From: Halocafeteria seosinensis
Taxonomy: Eukaryota > Sar > Bigyra > Bicosoecida
Assembly: GCA_001687465.1 (NCBI GenBank)
Contig: LVLI01000090.1
Coordinates: forward strand, 18,568-82,567
DNA: 64,000 bases
Reading direction: 5' to 3'
Position numbers and translations under genes: made by a program. Below are positions 40,609 through 52,520 of the stretch, piece by piece; within the stretch, counting starts at the first letter, position 1, and each line of letters begins with the position of its first letter. The notes under the pieces are model-generated. The model did no database searches and had not been told where the DNA came from. It saw only the letters and a list, made by a program, of their open reading frames with translations.

Positions 40609-42480
40609 ATGGAACTCGATGGCAGCATTCAAAAGGCTATATCCATCAAGGCGTCGTCACTAGCCCAATTGGACCGAGTGAAAGAAGCCCTTTGTGTTAC
40701 GACGACCAGGATAACAATGATTCTGCGGGTTGCTTGAACAAGGAGGGAGAACCAAAACGTTATCGAATGTTACGAGACGGCAATGGAATTGGATAGCGCC
40801 TCCGTGGCCGCTCTCGTGGGGAAAGGTGCTGCTTGGCCTCCCAGGGCCGTTACCGCGAAGTGTAGTTTGTACATTTGGAACAGCGATCGCGTTGGATGAA
40901 GATTACGAAGTCGCTTATGCACGCAGAGCTTCTTCGTTAGCATCTTTAAGCCACCATAAAAGCTACTTTGTCTTTGATTGCCCGCGGATTAACTGAAAGG
41001 GATACTACGTTACGTTGCCAGATGTACGTTGGAAAGGGAATATCCTTGCGCAAGATGGATCGTCTCAAGGAAGCTATTTTATGCTTCGATAAAACAACAA
41101 CTACGCTGTGTGATGACTATCGAATAGCTTAGGAAGAGAAAGGAATCGCATTGACGTCGATAGGCCAGAATAACGGAGCCCTCTCCTGTTATCAAACCGT
41201 AATTGTTTTGGACCCCAATGATAGTTGGGTTTATCCAGCTAAGGGTTCGGACGGACGCTATGAGGAAGCCATATCTGCCTATGATGCAGCTATCGCAATC
41301 GCCTTGCGCAGTGATAACAAGGGCACATTCAAATAATAAAGGAGCATCCTTGCCAAAATTGGGTCGGTAGAGGACGCGATCGCCTGTTACGATACAGCTC
41401 TGGCATTGTGTAGAAACCACAAGGAGGCTCACCGGAGCAAAGGAATTTGCCTGGCTTTGACGGAGGGTCACGAGGATGCTATTCATTGCTACAACATAGC
41501 CCTCAAATTGAATAGCAGCTTTCCGTTAGCTTATGTTTATCCCTCGCAAAACATGCTCGCTGTGAGGAAGCCGTTAGCTGTTACGATGTGATGATTGCGT
41601 TGAGCAGATAGTCTCATTCAGTTGATGACGAAAGGAGAGGGCAGTTTAATGAAGGTGCTGCCCTGGCGAACATGGGAGCTCACGAAGACGCTTTGTTCTA
41701 AGAACAAACACCCTAACAAAGTAGCTACTCTGTTCTGGTAGTACAATATGGCCATTGAACTAGCCGCTGCAAATGAAGATACTATCCGATACAAGGGAGT
41801 AAGCCTAAATCACTTGGGGCGTTTCGCAGCTGCTATTGCGTGTCTTGATAGTGCAATTGCAAAGAACTGCGATTATGGGAAAGCATGTTTTGATAGAGGT
41901 TTAGTGTTAGCCCACTTAAACCGTCATATGGAAGCAATTTCTCGCTTTCGTACAGCACTGGACTTGGGCAGCAAATGTACCAGGAGGTTAACGTGGGCGT
42001 ATCACTCAAAAAACGAGATCGTTATACAAAAGCCATTAACTCGTATGACATGGCGATCTCGTTGGATAGCAACTATGCGAAGGCGTTTGTCAACAAATGT
42101 GTGGCTGAAGAAATTGGGCCGTGACGAGAAAGCTGTGTCAAGCTTCGAAACTGCAATTACACTGAATCCCAAGTACAAGGAAGCTTGTAAGAACAAAAGT
42201 CTCACTGAAGAGACTCGGACGTGATAAGGAAGCTATAGAATGCTACGACAGAGCCATCGCTTTAGATAGCGAGTAGCAGTTAGCGTACAGATATAAGGGC
42301 GTTTCTCGGGCGAAGTCGGGCCGGTACCGGGAATCTCTTGTGCTTTAATACAGCGATTGCGCTGGACGGTAACGACAGATTTGCCTATAGGCAAAAAGGA
42401 GCATCACTTGGTAACTTAAATCGTGTTGATGAAGCCAACATTTGCTATGAAACAGCCAGCGCACTAGCGAATCAAATATC
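40609..42480 (+). pseudogene. Decayed tetratricopeptide-repeat gene
   Basis: Fragments of a TPR protein lie in all three plus frames, interrupted by several stops and shifts. Recognisable units include KASSLAQLDRVKEAL (about 40640), YEEAISAYDAAIAIA (about 41260), DAIACYDTALAL then DAIHCYNIALKL (41375-41520), GRFAAAIACLDSAIA and EAISRFRTALDLG (41817-41975), then AINSYDMAISLDSNYAKAF and AVSSFETAITLNPKYKEA (42030-42190). The spacing fits 34-residue repeats with the W/G-Y-A-F-P pattern. No single frame holds more than about 160 residues. I read it as one former gene of roughly 600 residues, dead in this copy. Confidence 0.7.
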
Positions 42481-42749
42481 TGTATAGCGTTATAGTCTCC
42501 ACTTTGAGGCACGTTTACGAAACCAACACGGAACATGCTCTGAATATGCAACAAATGCTACTGCCGCGACACAGCACTACAGCATCGATAAGCTCTGTAT
42601 ATTAGAGTATATAGTAAAGGCTTTAGCTTCCGTGATACAATACAACGCACTGGCTGCCCTGTCGGAGGACCGCTTGCGGACAGGAATGATACTCTACGGT
42701 CCGCCAACATTTCAACATTTTTACCTTCCCGAGAGATATGGTATCTCTA

Positions 42750-45700
42750 TTATCGTTCTCGATCGGGCAATCCTTCCACTGAAGTCGTGCTAGAAAATCG
42801 TGGAGCGTGCTTATCGTCTGTTTTGTCAAGGGCCTCAGCTTTGAGCGCACGGGGAGACCTGCCAGTCGCCACATCGCTCTGAGGACTCGAGGGTCCAGCG
42901 CTAGCTTCAGAGTTACGACTCTCAAAATTGTAGAATGTCGACACCGAAGGTCTTTCATGGCCTGCCTCTTGTTCCGATGTTGTATATGGTCCTCCATCCG
43001 TAGAACCGACAGAAGTCTGACGTTCCTGTGCAAGAGCGCTACCGTCGGTTGCAGCATCACTACCGCGACTTCCAGTGGCATGAGAGCCTAACGTTTTAGG
43101 CGCTTTTAGAGGTTTGCTGCTCTCGCTTTCCTGGGCGGCAAAGTACCGATCATGTACGGAGTGCACTTGCGGCGAAGCTGTAACACCCACATTCGGCTCA
43201 ACCGTTTGCCCTCCTCGCCGCGATGTGCCATCCGATCCACTATCGCTGCCACCATCCGTAGCTCCGATGCTATTCATGCTCACCGACTGATTCGCCGTTC
43301 TATCACTCTGCTGTCTGGAAGTCGGGGACGCGAAAGGAGGGGTTGTCCCCGTTTGGAAATTTTGCTGACGAGCAGCGATTGAGTCGTAGTCAGTTGCCTT
43401 GCCTGAGTAGTACACGGGTGACGAGCCCCGCTGAGCACGAACCGACGCCAAATCTGTCGAAGTAAATGACTCTTGACGCTCCATAGAGTTAAAAACGGGT
43501 TCGGTTCGTTCTGGTAGCATGTTCGTCGGGAATCCTGGACCCTGGGAATGTCGCGGTAAAGCAGAAGATGCGCTTCCACTGGCAGAAGCAGGAAAATGCG
43601 ATGCTCTAACTGCTGCTGGTCTCACGGTCGCTGGAACAGCAGTTAACCCAAGACTCTGCGTTGGGGGGCCAGAACTGCTACCCATTCCCTTTGTTTCTTT
43701 CGCACGATAAACAGGTTGGCTGAGTAGCGGGGGTATAAATTTCTTCTGCTCTTTCTTGCGGATAACACCGTAGTTAACACCACCTTTGATTCGGACATTC
43801 AAAGTAATAAACCCTACGGCCTTGGCCTTGCTGGAAGCGGTCCTCGTAAACCTTGAGTTTTTCGGCACACGAATATTGGATCTGGGGTCGTTATAGTAAT
43901 CGGAATACATCTCTGAAAACACCCTATCACAGGGGTTCCACAGATACGGGTCGACCTTTTCAGAAACGTTTTCGCGTCCGTAAGGACCAATTCCAAAAGC
44001 GTTCTTGGTAGCAGTCTGAGTAAGGTCACCTTCATGTAACTCCTGCTTGACTTCTGCCAATTTCTGTGAAACACCCTTCTCCTCGGACCTGGTTGCAGAG
44101 GAGTACAATGGACCAGCGGGGACTGGTATCACTGCGCGGCCAACAAAGCCCCGGACAGGGCTGGGGTGGAACTGCAAACTGTTTTCATTGTACGATTGCA
44201 GTCTACTAGAAATATCCACCGGTTGAAGATTTGATAGATTCCGTGTTCTTTCCACATCCCTTGCATATTGAGCGTCATAAGAGTCCGAAGCCAATCGAGA
44301 AGCAAACGCCGTGGTCTCTTGGTCCATCTCATGCATCCGTTGAGTCTCTTCTTCATTAATATCTTCTAGCAACTCATCATCGCTAATTACGTGATCACTG
44401 GAGGCATTTAAATCCTGGTGTTTCAAGAATTGTATCCAATCCTCATTTCCGTAGTGCCTTTGTCTCGCCGCAGCGTTAGCCTCGTAGCTCGGTGGAAACG
44501 AGTCATCAGAAACAACGTCCCCGTACTTTGATTCATTACCAGTCCACAGATCAATCAATGCCTCAGGTGTCTCAGTGAAGCGAGAGACGTCGTATGCTTC
44601 CTGTCCCTGGATCTGGTGAGAGGAGGCTTCCGGTGGAGTCTGGTCAATTTTTTTCTTGTGTTTTTGTTTCCTCTTGTAGACTTCGGCAGCATAATGTAGG
44701 ATTTCTACTCTGCGCCACTGCGATTCTAGTCGGTTCCAATGCCACAGTCGTAGAAAGTTAGCCATCCTTAGTTTCCTCGACTGCTCAAGGAGTTCCGCAC
44801 GAGTATTGTCAGCGAAAATATTGGATGGGTCAGATGCGGCGATCAAAGCAGGCAGTACAATGGGCAACAGGATGGGATCGTGAAACGGAATCAACTCTCT
44901 TGCAGCTTCGGCGGCGGTTCTGGACAAGTTCGCTTCACGCGCTGCTTGGACAGCCGGGAACAAAGAGCCACTTGATCTTGTGGGAACCGAGGAATCTTGA
45001 AACCAATCCGATGGTTTCGGAATTTTATTCCTGATAACTTCCAGCCACGCAGAAGGAGATAGCAACGTTGGCGAGGGAGGAAGAAACGGGGGGAAGTTCC
45101 GCATACACACGCTGTAATCCCGAAACGACAAAGACGAGCGAGTTTGGAGCTGCAACTGCAGCCCCCTTAGAAGATAGGCTTTTAGCGTGCGGTAATCCTC
45201 CGAGCTCAGGTCTGTGAGCATATCGTGTATATCGTTCTGGTACCGTTTGCGCTCAAATTTGCTGTTGCTGTTAGCAATGGCGCGTCGGGCTTTCATTATG
45301 GATTCCATGAGCTCTATTCGGCGCCGCTTTGCCTCTTCCAATTGTTGTCGTTCGTACTCTTCTTTCTCTTTCTGCGAATCGATGGTCAAAAGTGAAATCA
45401 TCCAAAATAACCATGGAGAGAGCGGTCAGCGCGGCGTACCTTAGTCATTCGAGATAGTATCCTGTGTCGAATCCGTTTGCCTTCAATCTCCTTTGCGAGT
45501 TCCAGCAGACGTTGTTTTTGAGTCATTTCGCTCTCTTCGATTTTCTTTATTTCTTCCTCCTCTCTCTCAGCCTCCAGGGATGCTAGCCGATTACTTACCC
45601 GTCTAGGTCCGGACCTTAACTGACGTTGTTTTTCTTCTCGCCGCCTCCTTCTCGCCTCCTCAGCAATAGCTTCATCTAAATCGCCAAAATGCTGCAACAA

Positions 45701-47845
45701 AGTGTCCTTCAGATCACCATTTATACTACTAGCTTTTCGCTTCTTCGCAGACTTTGACAAACGAGTTGTGGAATCCGGTGCATGACGCTCTATCAACTCT
45801 TCAATGTTTTCGACAAAGTCTTTCACCTCTTGTGGCCCGTCGGCAACAATTTCCCAACCGAACCTCAATGGTTCTACGCTTTTGACCTCATAGCACACTC
45901 CCCCTGTTGCAAAATCGTCCACGGAGCTATCGCTACTGTATGCGTCTTCACCATCACCATCGCCTTCCACGGTCTCATGGCTTCCCTTTTGTTGGTCGGT
46001 CGACCCCAAAAGACCAAGACGAAAACGCCGAGCTTTCACAGAATGCCCATGGATACTCTTCTCTTTATCAAATGACTGGCGGTAAATACGGAAGTCCGGA
46101 AGCTGCATGTGGCATATGCTCGTGCAAATAAAGAAGCGTTGCTGGACCGCTCACGGACACGTTTCGCTTACGCTGGAAATAAGGAAGTAGTCGTTTCCTT
46201 TACTGTCGAACCCAATCTTGCCGTGACGAAGTTCCCGCGGATCAATATTCCGAAGTACTTCTCCTAGCTCCGTACATGCCCTTACATTGTATTCCACCAG
46301 CGTCTTTAGAATAATCACTCGAAGTTCAACAGGGCACTCAGCAATGGATCTTTCTTTGAGCGGGTTCCTGAAGGGTAGGAAAAAGAGTGTGATTTATTTC
46401 ATTTCACGTGAACATTAACAACAGACAACACGCTCACGTTTTGCCAAATTCAACCAATAGACTTCTCCATCCGTACTCCTCATCAGTTTCAGCATCCGTA
46501 ACTATTATAGTCTCTTCTGGCGTCTCCTTGTTAGACGTTTCGTGGCTTCCATTATCCTTGCTGTTTTCTCTTCCGGTTGCAGCGCTTGACGAATCCTCCT
46601 GCTCGTCACTGTCTGAATCTTCTTGATCTTGCTGCTCCTTCATATTTATTTTTTCCCGCAGAGCTCTCCATCTCTCAAACCTGAAGGCAGCGAGGGTACA
46701 CAATAAAAGCCTCAAAAAAGCTCCTTAGTCCTGCTACGCACTTACCAGTCATTGAATTCGTCTTTCAAATGCGTGGACCAGTACTGGTACGGAAACCCTT
46801 CACCCCTGCCACAACAAAAAAAAGGGGGTGGATGTTTATAATATGCTTCAACACTAGGCACTATCCTTACACTTTGAGCAACTTCCTGTTCTGCGACCGT
46901 GATAAGAGTAGCTTCGTGAACAATTCATCCATTAAATCGCTATGCTGGATGTTCACTATTGATTCCTGCATGCCAAACGAGCCAGGGACTGTCAACATAC
47001 ACCAAAGTGCAAACAGGTAGCAGCATCCGTTCCAGCGTACCTCCAATTCGTTCATAGAAAAACTTCTTAACTTTAACGCATCCTTAACCAAGTATAACAC
47101 CATTGCCACACTGGGGACTTCCCACAGCTTCTTAACGTATTGCAATTCATCTGTACTTGGACCATTAATATCCACAAAACAAAGTGCAGAAAAGCCTAGA
47201 GGATCATCGGAACCCTATAGTCATTTTTTCCAGTGGCATAAGGACGACTTAACTTCCTTGCTTCGCCCTTCGCCTCTACTCTCGGAATCAAAACATACCT
47301 TTTGGAGGCTTTTCCAGCGCTTCCAACGCCTTGCCTTCATCCTTCTTGCGCGACTTGCCGCTGAATCTTTTCCTCGAGGAAGATGACGAGGAAGCCGGAG
47401 CAACAATTCTTTGCCGTTTGCTACGTCCCGTGGAGGACGTAGTCGATTCCTGATCATCCTGCTTCTCCTCTCCTTGCCGTTTTCTACTCAATGAACGGCG
47501 TCCTTTGCTTCCCTGGCGGGTGGAGGAGGAGTACGATGCATTATCAGCTTCATCCTCCGCCCCTGAAATGGGGGTCGTATCTTCCGAACGAGCTTTGGTA
47601 TCTTCCAGGGAGGAAGAGGCCGGTGAATTCCTCGTTGGAGGGCGATTTCCTTGCTGAGAGGAATTCATGTTGGAGAAATTCTCATTTTCAGAGCCTCCTG
47701 TTCTCCTCGATGGGTTCTTTCGTGTCCCACCGGGGGTACGAGATGCATGCTGAGGTGGTTCATTGTCCCCCGTGGCAGGCATATAAAACGTGGTTTGGCG
47801 TCGGCGACGCCCTCTACGCTCATTATCGCGGCCATTGGAATCCAT
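42750..47845 (-). CDS. DDT/WHIM-domain chromatin-remodelling subunit (RSF1/CECR2-like)
   Basis: Accessory subunit of an ISWI-type remodeller, judged by domain order. Eight exons, minus strand: 47845-47299, 47195-47041, 46965-46871, 46805-46746, 46680-46438, 46367-46172, 46102-45440 and 45371-42750, giving 1526 residues. After a disordered, basic N-terminus (1-182) comes a DDT domain (about 197-260: LWEVPSVAMVLYLV, SMNELE, DLMDELFTKLL). A WHIM1 region follows (about 380-433: CPVELRVIILKTLVEY ... RHGKIGFDSKGNDYFLIS). Next is a WHIM3-like segment in exon 7 (RFGWEIVADGPQEVKDFVENIEEL) as in RSF1 and CECR2. Charged helices and a long Ser/Gln-rich tail complete it. I see no PHD finger or bromodomain. 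The 75-nt intron inside the DDT domain (46966-47040) is in frame and stop-free; removing it restores the canonical DDT spacing. The protein is nuclear by inference. Confidence 0.85.
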
Positions 47846-48654
47846 GGCTTCCTTTCCTCGTTTCCCTTTGTTTCTCTACAATTTCTGATCCTTAATACAC
47901 ATTCAATCACTTGTATACACTAGAGAGAATCCTTGTCGAAAAGTGTACATTCACAGAGAATGCGTACCGGAGCTGTGGGAGACGAAAAACACAATCAAAG
48001 AGGCACCAAAACACGGCTTTATTCAACCAAGCACCAGCATTTGAATTCCGGCTCCCCTTTAACACCACTCCCTTACCCTTCTATGTTCACATAGGGGAAT
48101 CCTAAGGGGGTACGGATTCCCCGGTGCTTTTTGGAGTTTTCCACGGTGACGCCCGTTGGGACCCACCGACCACACTAAGGAAGTACGGCGAAGCAAAGAC
48201 CGAGTCACCTTGATCGCGAGGAATGCAAAAGAGCTACGCGGCATGGGAAACTTCACGTTTTGAAATGACGGTGCCACCGGTACTTCCACTGCTGGGACTG
48301 TATCTAGTACCATTTTTGTAGTGTGTATTTTGGTGCGAGGCAACGGAGTTACACTCTGATATCGCTCTAAGCACACCATGCTACATTGCTAGCGAGCAAA
48401 TGTTGAAGAACGTATCTGCGACGGAGAGGTTCTTCAGTGTCTGACAGTGGGCCAGCGTGCATCTTGTAAGTTCACCAATGGCCATCAAAGTTGCAGACCG
48501 CTTCCGTGATCTACTTGGTGCCTATAGCACATACTGGCCCCGTACCGTCGTCCTCCTGTCGGTAGATAGATAATCTAATGGATTGGGTACGTTTTTCCGA
48601 ATGAGACTCTGCTCTTGTCTAGCCATGCCGAATCAATTATTGTAAGTTCTGAAG
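47846..48654. other. Spacer between DDT gene and TMEM231
   Basis: No gene is supported in this 0.8-kb gap. It holds a 9-bp perfect inverted repeat (48094-48102 against 48114-48122) with an 11-nt loop. The promoter of the DDT-domain gene must lie at its left end. Confidence 0.4.
48094..48122. repeat. Small perfect inverted repeat
   Basis: The arms ggggaatcc and ggattcccc flank an 11-nt spacer. They could form a stem-loop or bind a dimeric factor. No function is evident. Confidence 0.5.
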
Positions 48655-50256
48655 TCACATATGTTTGTGCTTTTGAGAGTTCGAGGCGTCATCCACACGC
48701 CGCGCATGGATTATATATTCCGAATAGATAATCCGATTTAGCCACATGAGTATAGCATACACAAGGACAAAAATGGACAGGTATTGAATCCAAGCTTGTT
48801 TGAAAATAAAAATGATAGAAGGTCGAGTCCTGCATGTGAAACAAATAAACCGGTGTTTCCAACCTGCCGGCAGGAGACTTTCGTGTACGATTTAAGCTTA
48901 CCATATTTGTACCTTTGAGCTGCGAACATCCATGTTTAGTTTAAAGTATCTATTAGCGCCAGCAAGTCCAGCGGTATCCGCCCCTGTAACTGGGTCATAC
49001 GCAGTTTCGGCTTGCCAACCGGATATGGCAGGTTGCTCAACAGATATTGTAACTGGACAGTCCATAATATGAAAAACCATAGTGACGAATGACACGTATA
49101 GCCTATTTCAGCTACAGTCATACGTACAATTTCTGCGAGTATAGCGAGAGACTATGCTCTCCGGACGAATGTCTCTGATCTTAGTATCCCTGTTTAAGGG
49201 AGTAAACTCTCTTCCCTGAAACAAGCAAGATACTTCATGCCACTATACGCTCTTTGAGATGTTAGTGCCTTTTTCGTGCTTACCCCAAAAGGACGTAGCA
49301 CGCCACCTCCCATACTGATACGGGACCTCTGGGTAAATTTGAGATCGCCGCTAACTGTGGCTTGCCTTCCAGGAACTCCGCTCGATACCTGGTGAGATGA
49401 AGATGAGGACAACCACCACTATACTGGTACGAGATTTACTCACTCTAACGATTGTATCGCACTTACACTTGCTGATAGCATACCGTCCATTTCAAACCGC
49501 TTCTCATCCTGATAAACCAACACAAACTGGTGCTTACACAACCCGAAATTCTAAAGTTGATTAATTTTCTTACCTTAAGCATAAAGTTATAAAAAGCAAA
49601 TACTGATATTGAATGTATTTGCTCTTCGAATTGCAACGGCATCGCAACGCTCAAGTAGTTAACATCCGGAACGTTATCCAAATTTGTATCGCCCCACGAA
49701 GTCTGCATTAACAACGGAATTCAATAGCTTTTTCCACCCACTCCTTTTCTCAACAGAAGGATACTTGGCAACAGACGTACTCGAACTTGAGGGACTCGTG
49801 CAACATTATCCCCCAACCTATCATTTAGATCTTGCGAAGTGGTCCATGCCAGCTCCATGGGTTGCTTGGCTCCGGTTTCATTATCGAATCGGAAGCCCTG
49901 GAGCGTCAAAACGCAGGATCGTCCTCATCACCGTTAGTCCTTCATTATCCTCATCCAACCAACCACTTACATGAAGGAAAACAATAAGCTTTTGTTGATA
50001 TGTTAATACAGGTTGCTCATAGACCAGGGAATTCCGGGTCCAAAAATCTGTATACAGAGTCTTTCCGGTGACCACAGGCATCCCGTACGGCGTGATACAT
50101 GAGCGTAAACGTACTATCCGTAAGTATCCCGAGGAAAAGGGGCAGTAATAAGGCTATAATGTAGGTTAGAATGCAGAGACAGGAGGCTAAAGAGCACACT
50201 CCACTGGCATAATAGCGGCGTTTTAAGGGGTTATTGTACACTTCAAAGGCCCCCAT
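48655..50256 (-). CDS. TMEM231: TMEM231, ciliary transition-zone membrane protein
   Basis: Component of the MKS/B9 module that gates the ciliary membrane at the transition zone. Nine exons: 50256-50115, 50047-49971, 49897-49787, 49702-49574, 49508-49467, 49388-49284, 49215-49128, 49052-48902 and 48829-48655. All are GT-AG, and the sum is 339 residues (human 316). Landmarks are the start MGAFEVYNNPLKRRYYA, a first membrane span at about 20-42 (CILTYIIALLLPLFLGI), FWTRNSLVYEQP, and DTNLDNVPDVNYLSV against the NQDGKTD-type segment. VSSGVPGRQATVSGDL follows, then the second span AWIQYLSIFVLVYAILMW near the C-terminus. Introns are 53-96 nt. It is divergent from GPHR with 232 bp between the ATGs, so the promoters are shared or adjoining. 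Confidence 0.93.
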
Positions 50257-50488
50257 TATGCAGTCTCACACTCTCTCTGCTCATATACTGTAATACTAGG
50301 TGGTGGTATATTATCAATGGGGTCATAAAGGAGACAAATAGCGCGCTTAACGTCCATTCACATGATTTGAATTGTCATTGTGAAGCCACCGTGTGCTCTA
50401 TTACCCATGAATGACCCGATGTACGATGAAATGAATGGTCAAAGTAGATGGTAGGATGGGTAGATCTGCGTATTTGGGTTAGAATAGA

Positions 50489-52514
50489 ATGGACGTAGCG
50501 GCAGCAGGAGACCATGATTTCACGAGCCTCCTGGAAACTCTAAGCGCTGATTTCTTGGAAATATGTCTTATGACAGCCTCTTATTTGCTTCCTACGGCCC
50601 TCTCTTTCATTATTTTCGAAGTATGGATCTTCCAGTACTACCGTGTGGACAGGAGAAGCGTGCAGCTCCTCTTCTCGGTCACATTTGGACTGTCATTGAA
50701 CATGCTACTATTGGTCATTTTCGAGATTTTAAGTGAGTTACAGCTTCCATTGCATCATACAAGGGCATACCAAGTGAAACGGGGCTCCAAATGTTGTGAT
50801 TGAAATGGTGCAGCTTTACTGACGCCGACACTTCGGTACATAATGTGGGAAGTGGACCTCGTGGGATTGACGTTCTTACTACTACTTCCTCTTCCAGCGC
50901 TCTGTATTTACACAGTTCTGGAGTATGTTGCCCGATTTGCTGATTTGATGGGAATGAGGATGCTCTGATTGCTTTTCGTTTCCCCAATGCAGGGAACATG
51001 GTTTCTCGATCCATGTAGCTCGGTTCTTCATGTTAGTCTGTGAGCTTTTATACCTCCTGCTTTACTGGAGAATAGGCCACTACTTCCCGATTACAAGACA
51101 CCAGAGCCACGGTGCGTATTCTCGCTAGCTTTTTGGGATTTTGCCATACGAAATGTACCGAAGTCTTACGGCGTATTCAGATTTGCTGACGATTGAGGGG
51201 AACATTGGTCGGATTGGGATCATTGGAGTAACTACAGCTGCAATTCTCAGTGGTTACGGTGCAGTTTCGACCCCATACAACTACATATCGTCCTTCTTAC
51301 AGTGCGTTAATTTGTGCCCCAGATTTCTGCGCGCTCCACATAAAAATTTTGAGTGTTGCTCGCGCAGGTATGTCACTGAGGAGAGTGTAGATAATCAGGC
51401 AGAACAAATTAAATCGTTGGAGGATATTATTTTATATAAGCAACGGGAATTAAGGGTAATAGAGATGAGAGTGCTGAACAGGAGGCAAGCTGTAATGCTT
51501 GAAGATGCTGAGACTAGGAACTATTATCATCCGACTCATGAGGAGGTTCTCGATTTGCCGGTATCATCATGGGAACACTTGTGGACATTTTTCTCAAGCA
51601 GACAAGAGCACCCAGACGTGCTTCGATTATTCCAAGAAAAACAAGAGAAAGAAAAGGAAATAGAAGTCATGAGAACAGCCTTTGATAGTGAGTATAAGAT
51701 CTACGTTGAACTGATTGACGCCCTCTCGAAGGCAAAGCGAGCACAGACCATACGCGGAAGGTTTTTGAACCTCCTGGGTTGGATCCTCAGTGGTTATGGT
51801 GTATACAAGTAAGTACCCTTAATGAAAGTTAAACCCCAAAGATTTGCAAACAATATTTACGAAACACACAGAATCTTTATGGCCACAATCAATATCTTGT
51901 TCTCGAGGGATCCGACAAAGGATCCAATCACAAGAGGTACGACGCAACGCTGGAACGGAGTTTTTCTCGAACATAATGGTGACCATTATTGTTTACCTGC
52001 AGGCTTTGAAATTGTGTTAACCTTTTTCAATGTACCAGACGCGAATATGCTAGTGCAGCCGGTGTCATTCGTCTTTATTGGAATTCTGGTGTTCTCCAAT
52101 GTCCGGGGTTTCCTTACAAACGTTTACAAGTTGTTTAAGCTCTACTCCTCTGAGAAGAAATCGAATTCGATAACGCTCCTGGTTACGTCCATCATGGCGA
52201 GTTACTTTGTATCAACTGTACTGCTGATGAGAATGGCACTGCCGCCAAACTATAGGTATGTCGACAGGTGTGGTCGTAAGAGAAGAGCAGGCTAAACGAG
52301 TTGCGTTACTATCATACACCACAGGCAAGCAATAACACGAGCAGTGGGGGACATTGAATTTAATTTTTTTCACCGGTGGTTCGACGCGATTTTCATTGTA
52401 GCAACGGTGATCACGATCATTGCATATATCTTAACAACGAACTTAGCAGGTTCCCCCGAAGGCGATTCGACGGCATTCTTCATAAGAAAGAAGCCTCCAT
52501 CAAAAATCTCTTGA
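50489..52514 (+). CDS. Golgi pH regulator (GPHR/GPR89 family)
   Basis: Multi-span anion channel of the Golgi, needed for lumenal acidification (plant homologues are called GTG). Eight exons: 50489-50732, 50814-50922, 50993-51111, 51181-51301, 51368-51808, 51872-51936, 52003-52255 and 52325-52514, giving 513 residues. The signatures are very clear: GRIGIIGVTTAAILSGYGAV, the central coiled region, RGRFLNLLGWILSGYGVYK, IFMATINILFSRD, DPITRG, SIMASYFVSTVLLMRM and DIEFNFFHRWFDAIF. Nine hydrophobic segments can be counted. The sixth intron (51937-52002) is 66 nt, in frame and stop-free; splicing it joins DPITRG to FEIVL as in animals. The stop at 52514 lies 6 bp from the stop of the convergent FUSC gene. 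Confidence 0.94.
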
Positions 52515-52520
52515 GGCATG

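Noticed and set aside
48094-48122. Inverted repeat as a bacterial-type terminator
   Set aside because: The DNA is eukaryotic, no T run follows, and it does not sit at a gene end.
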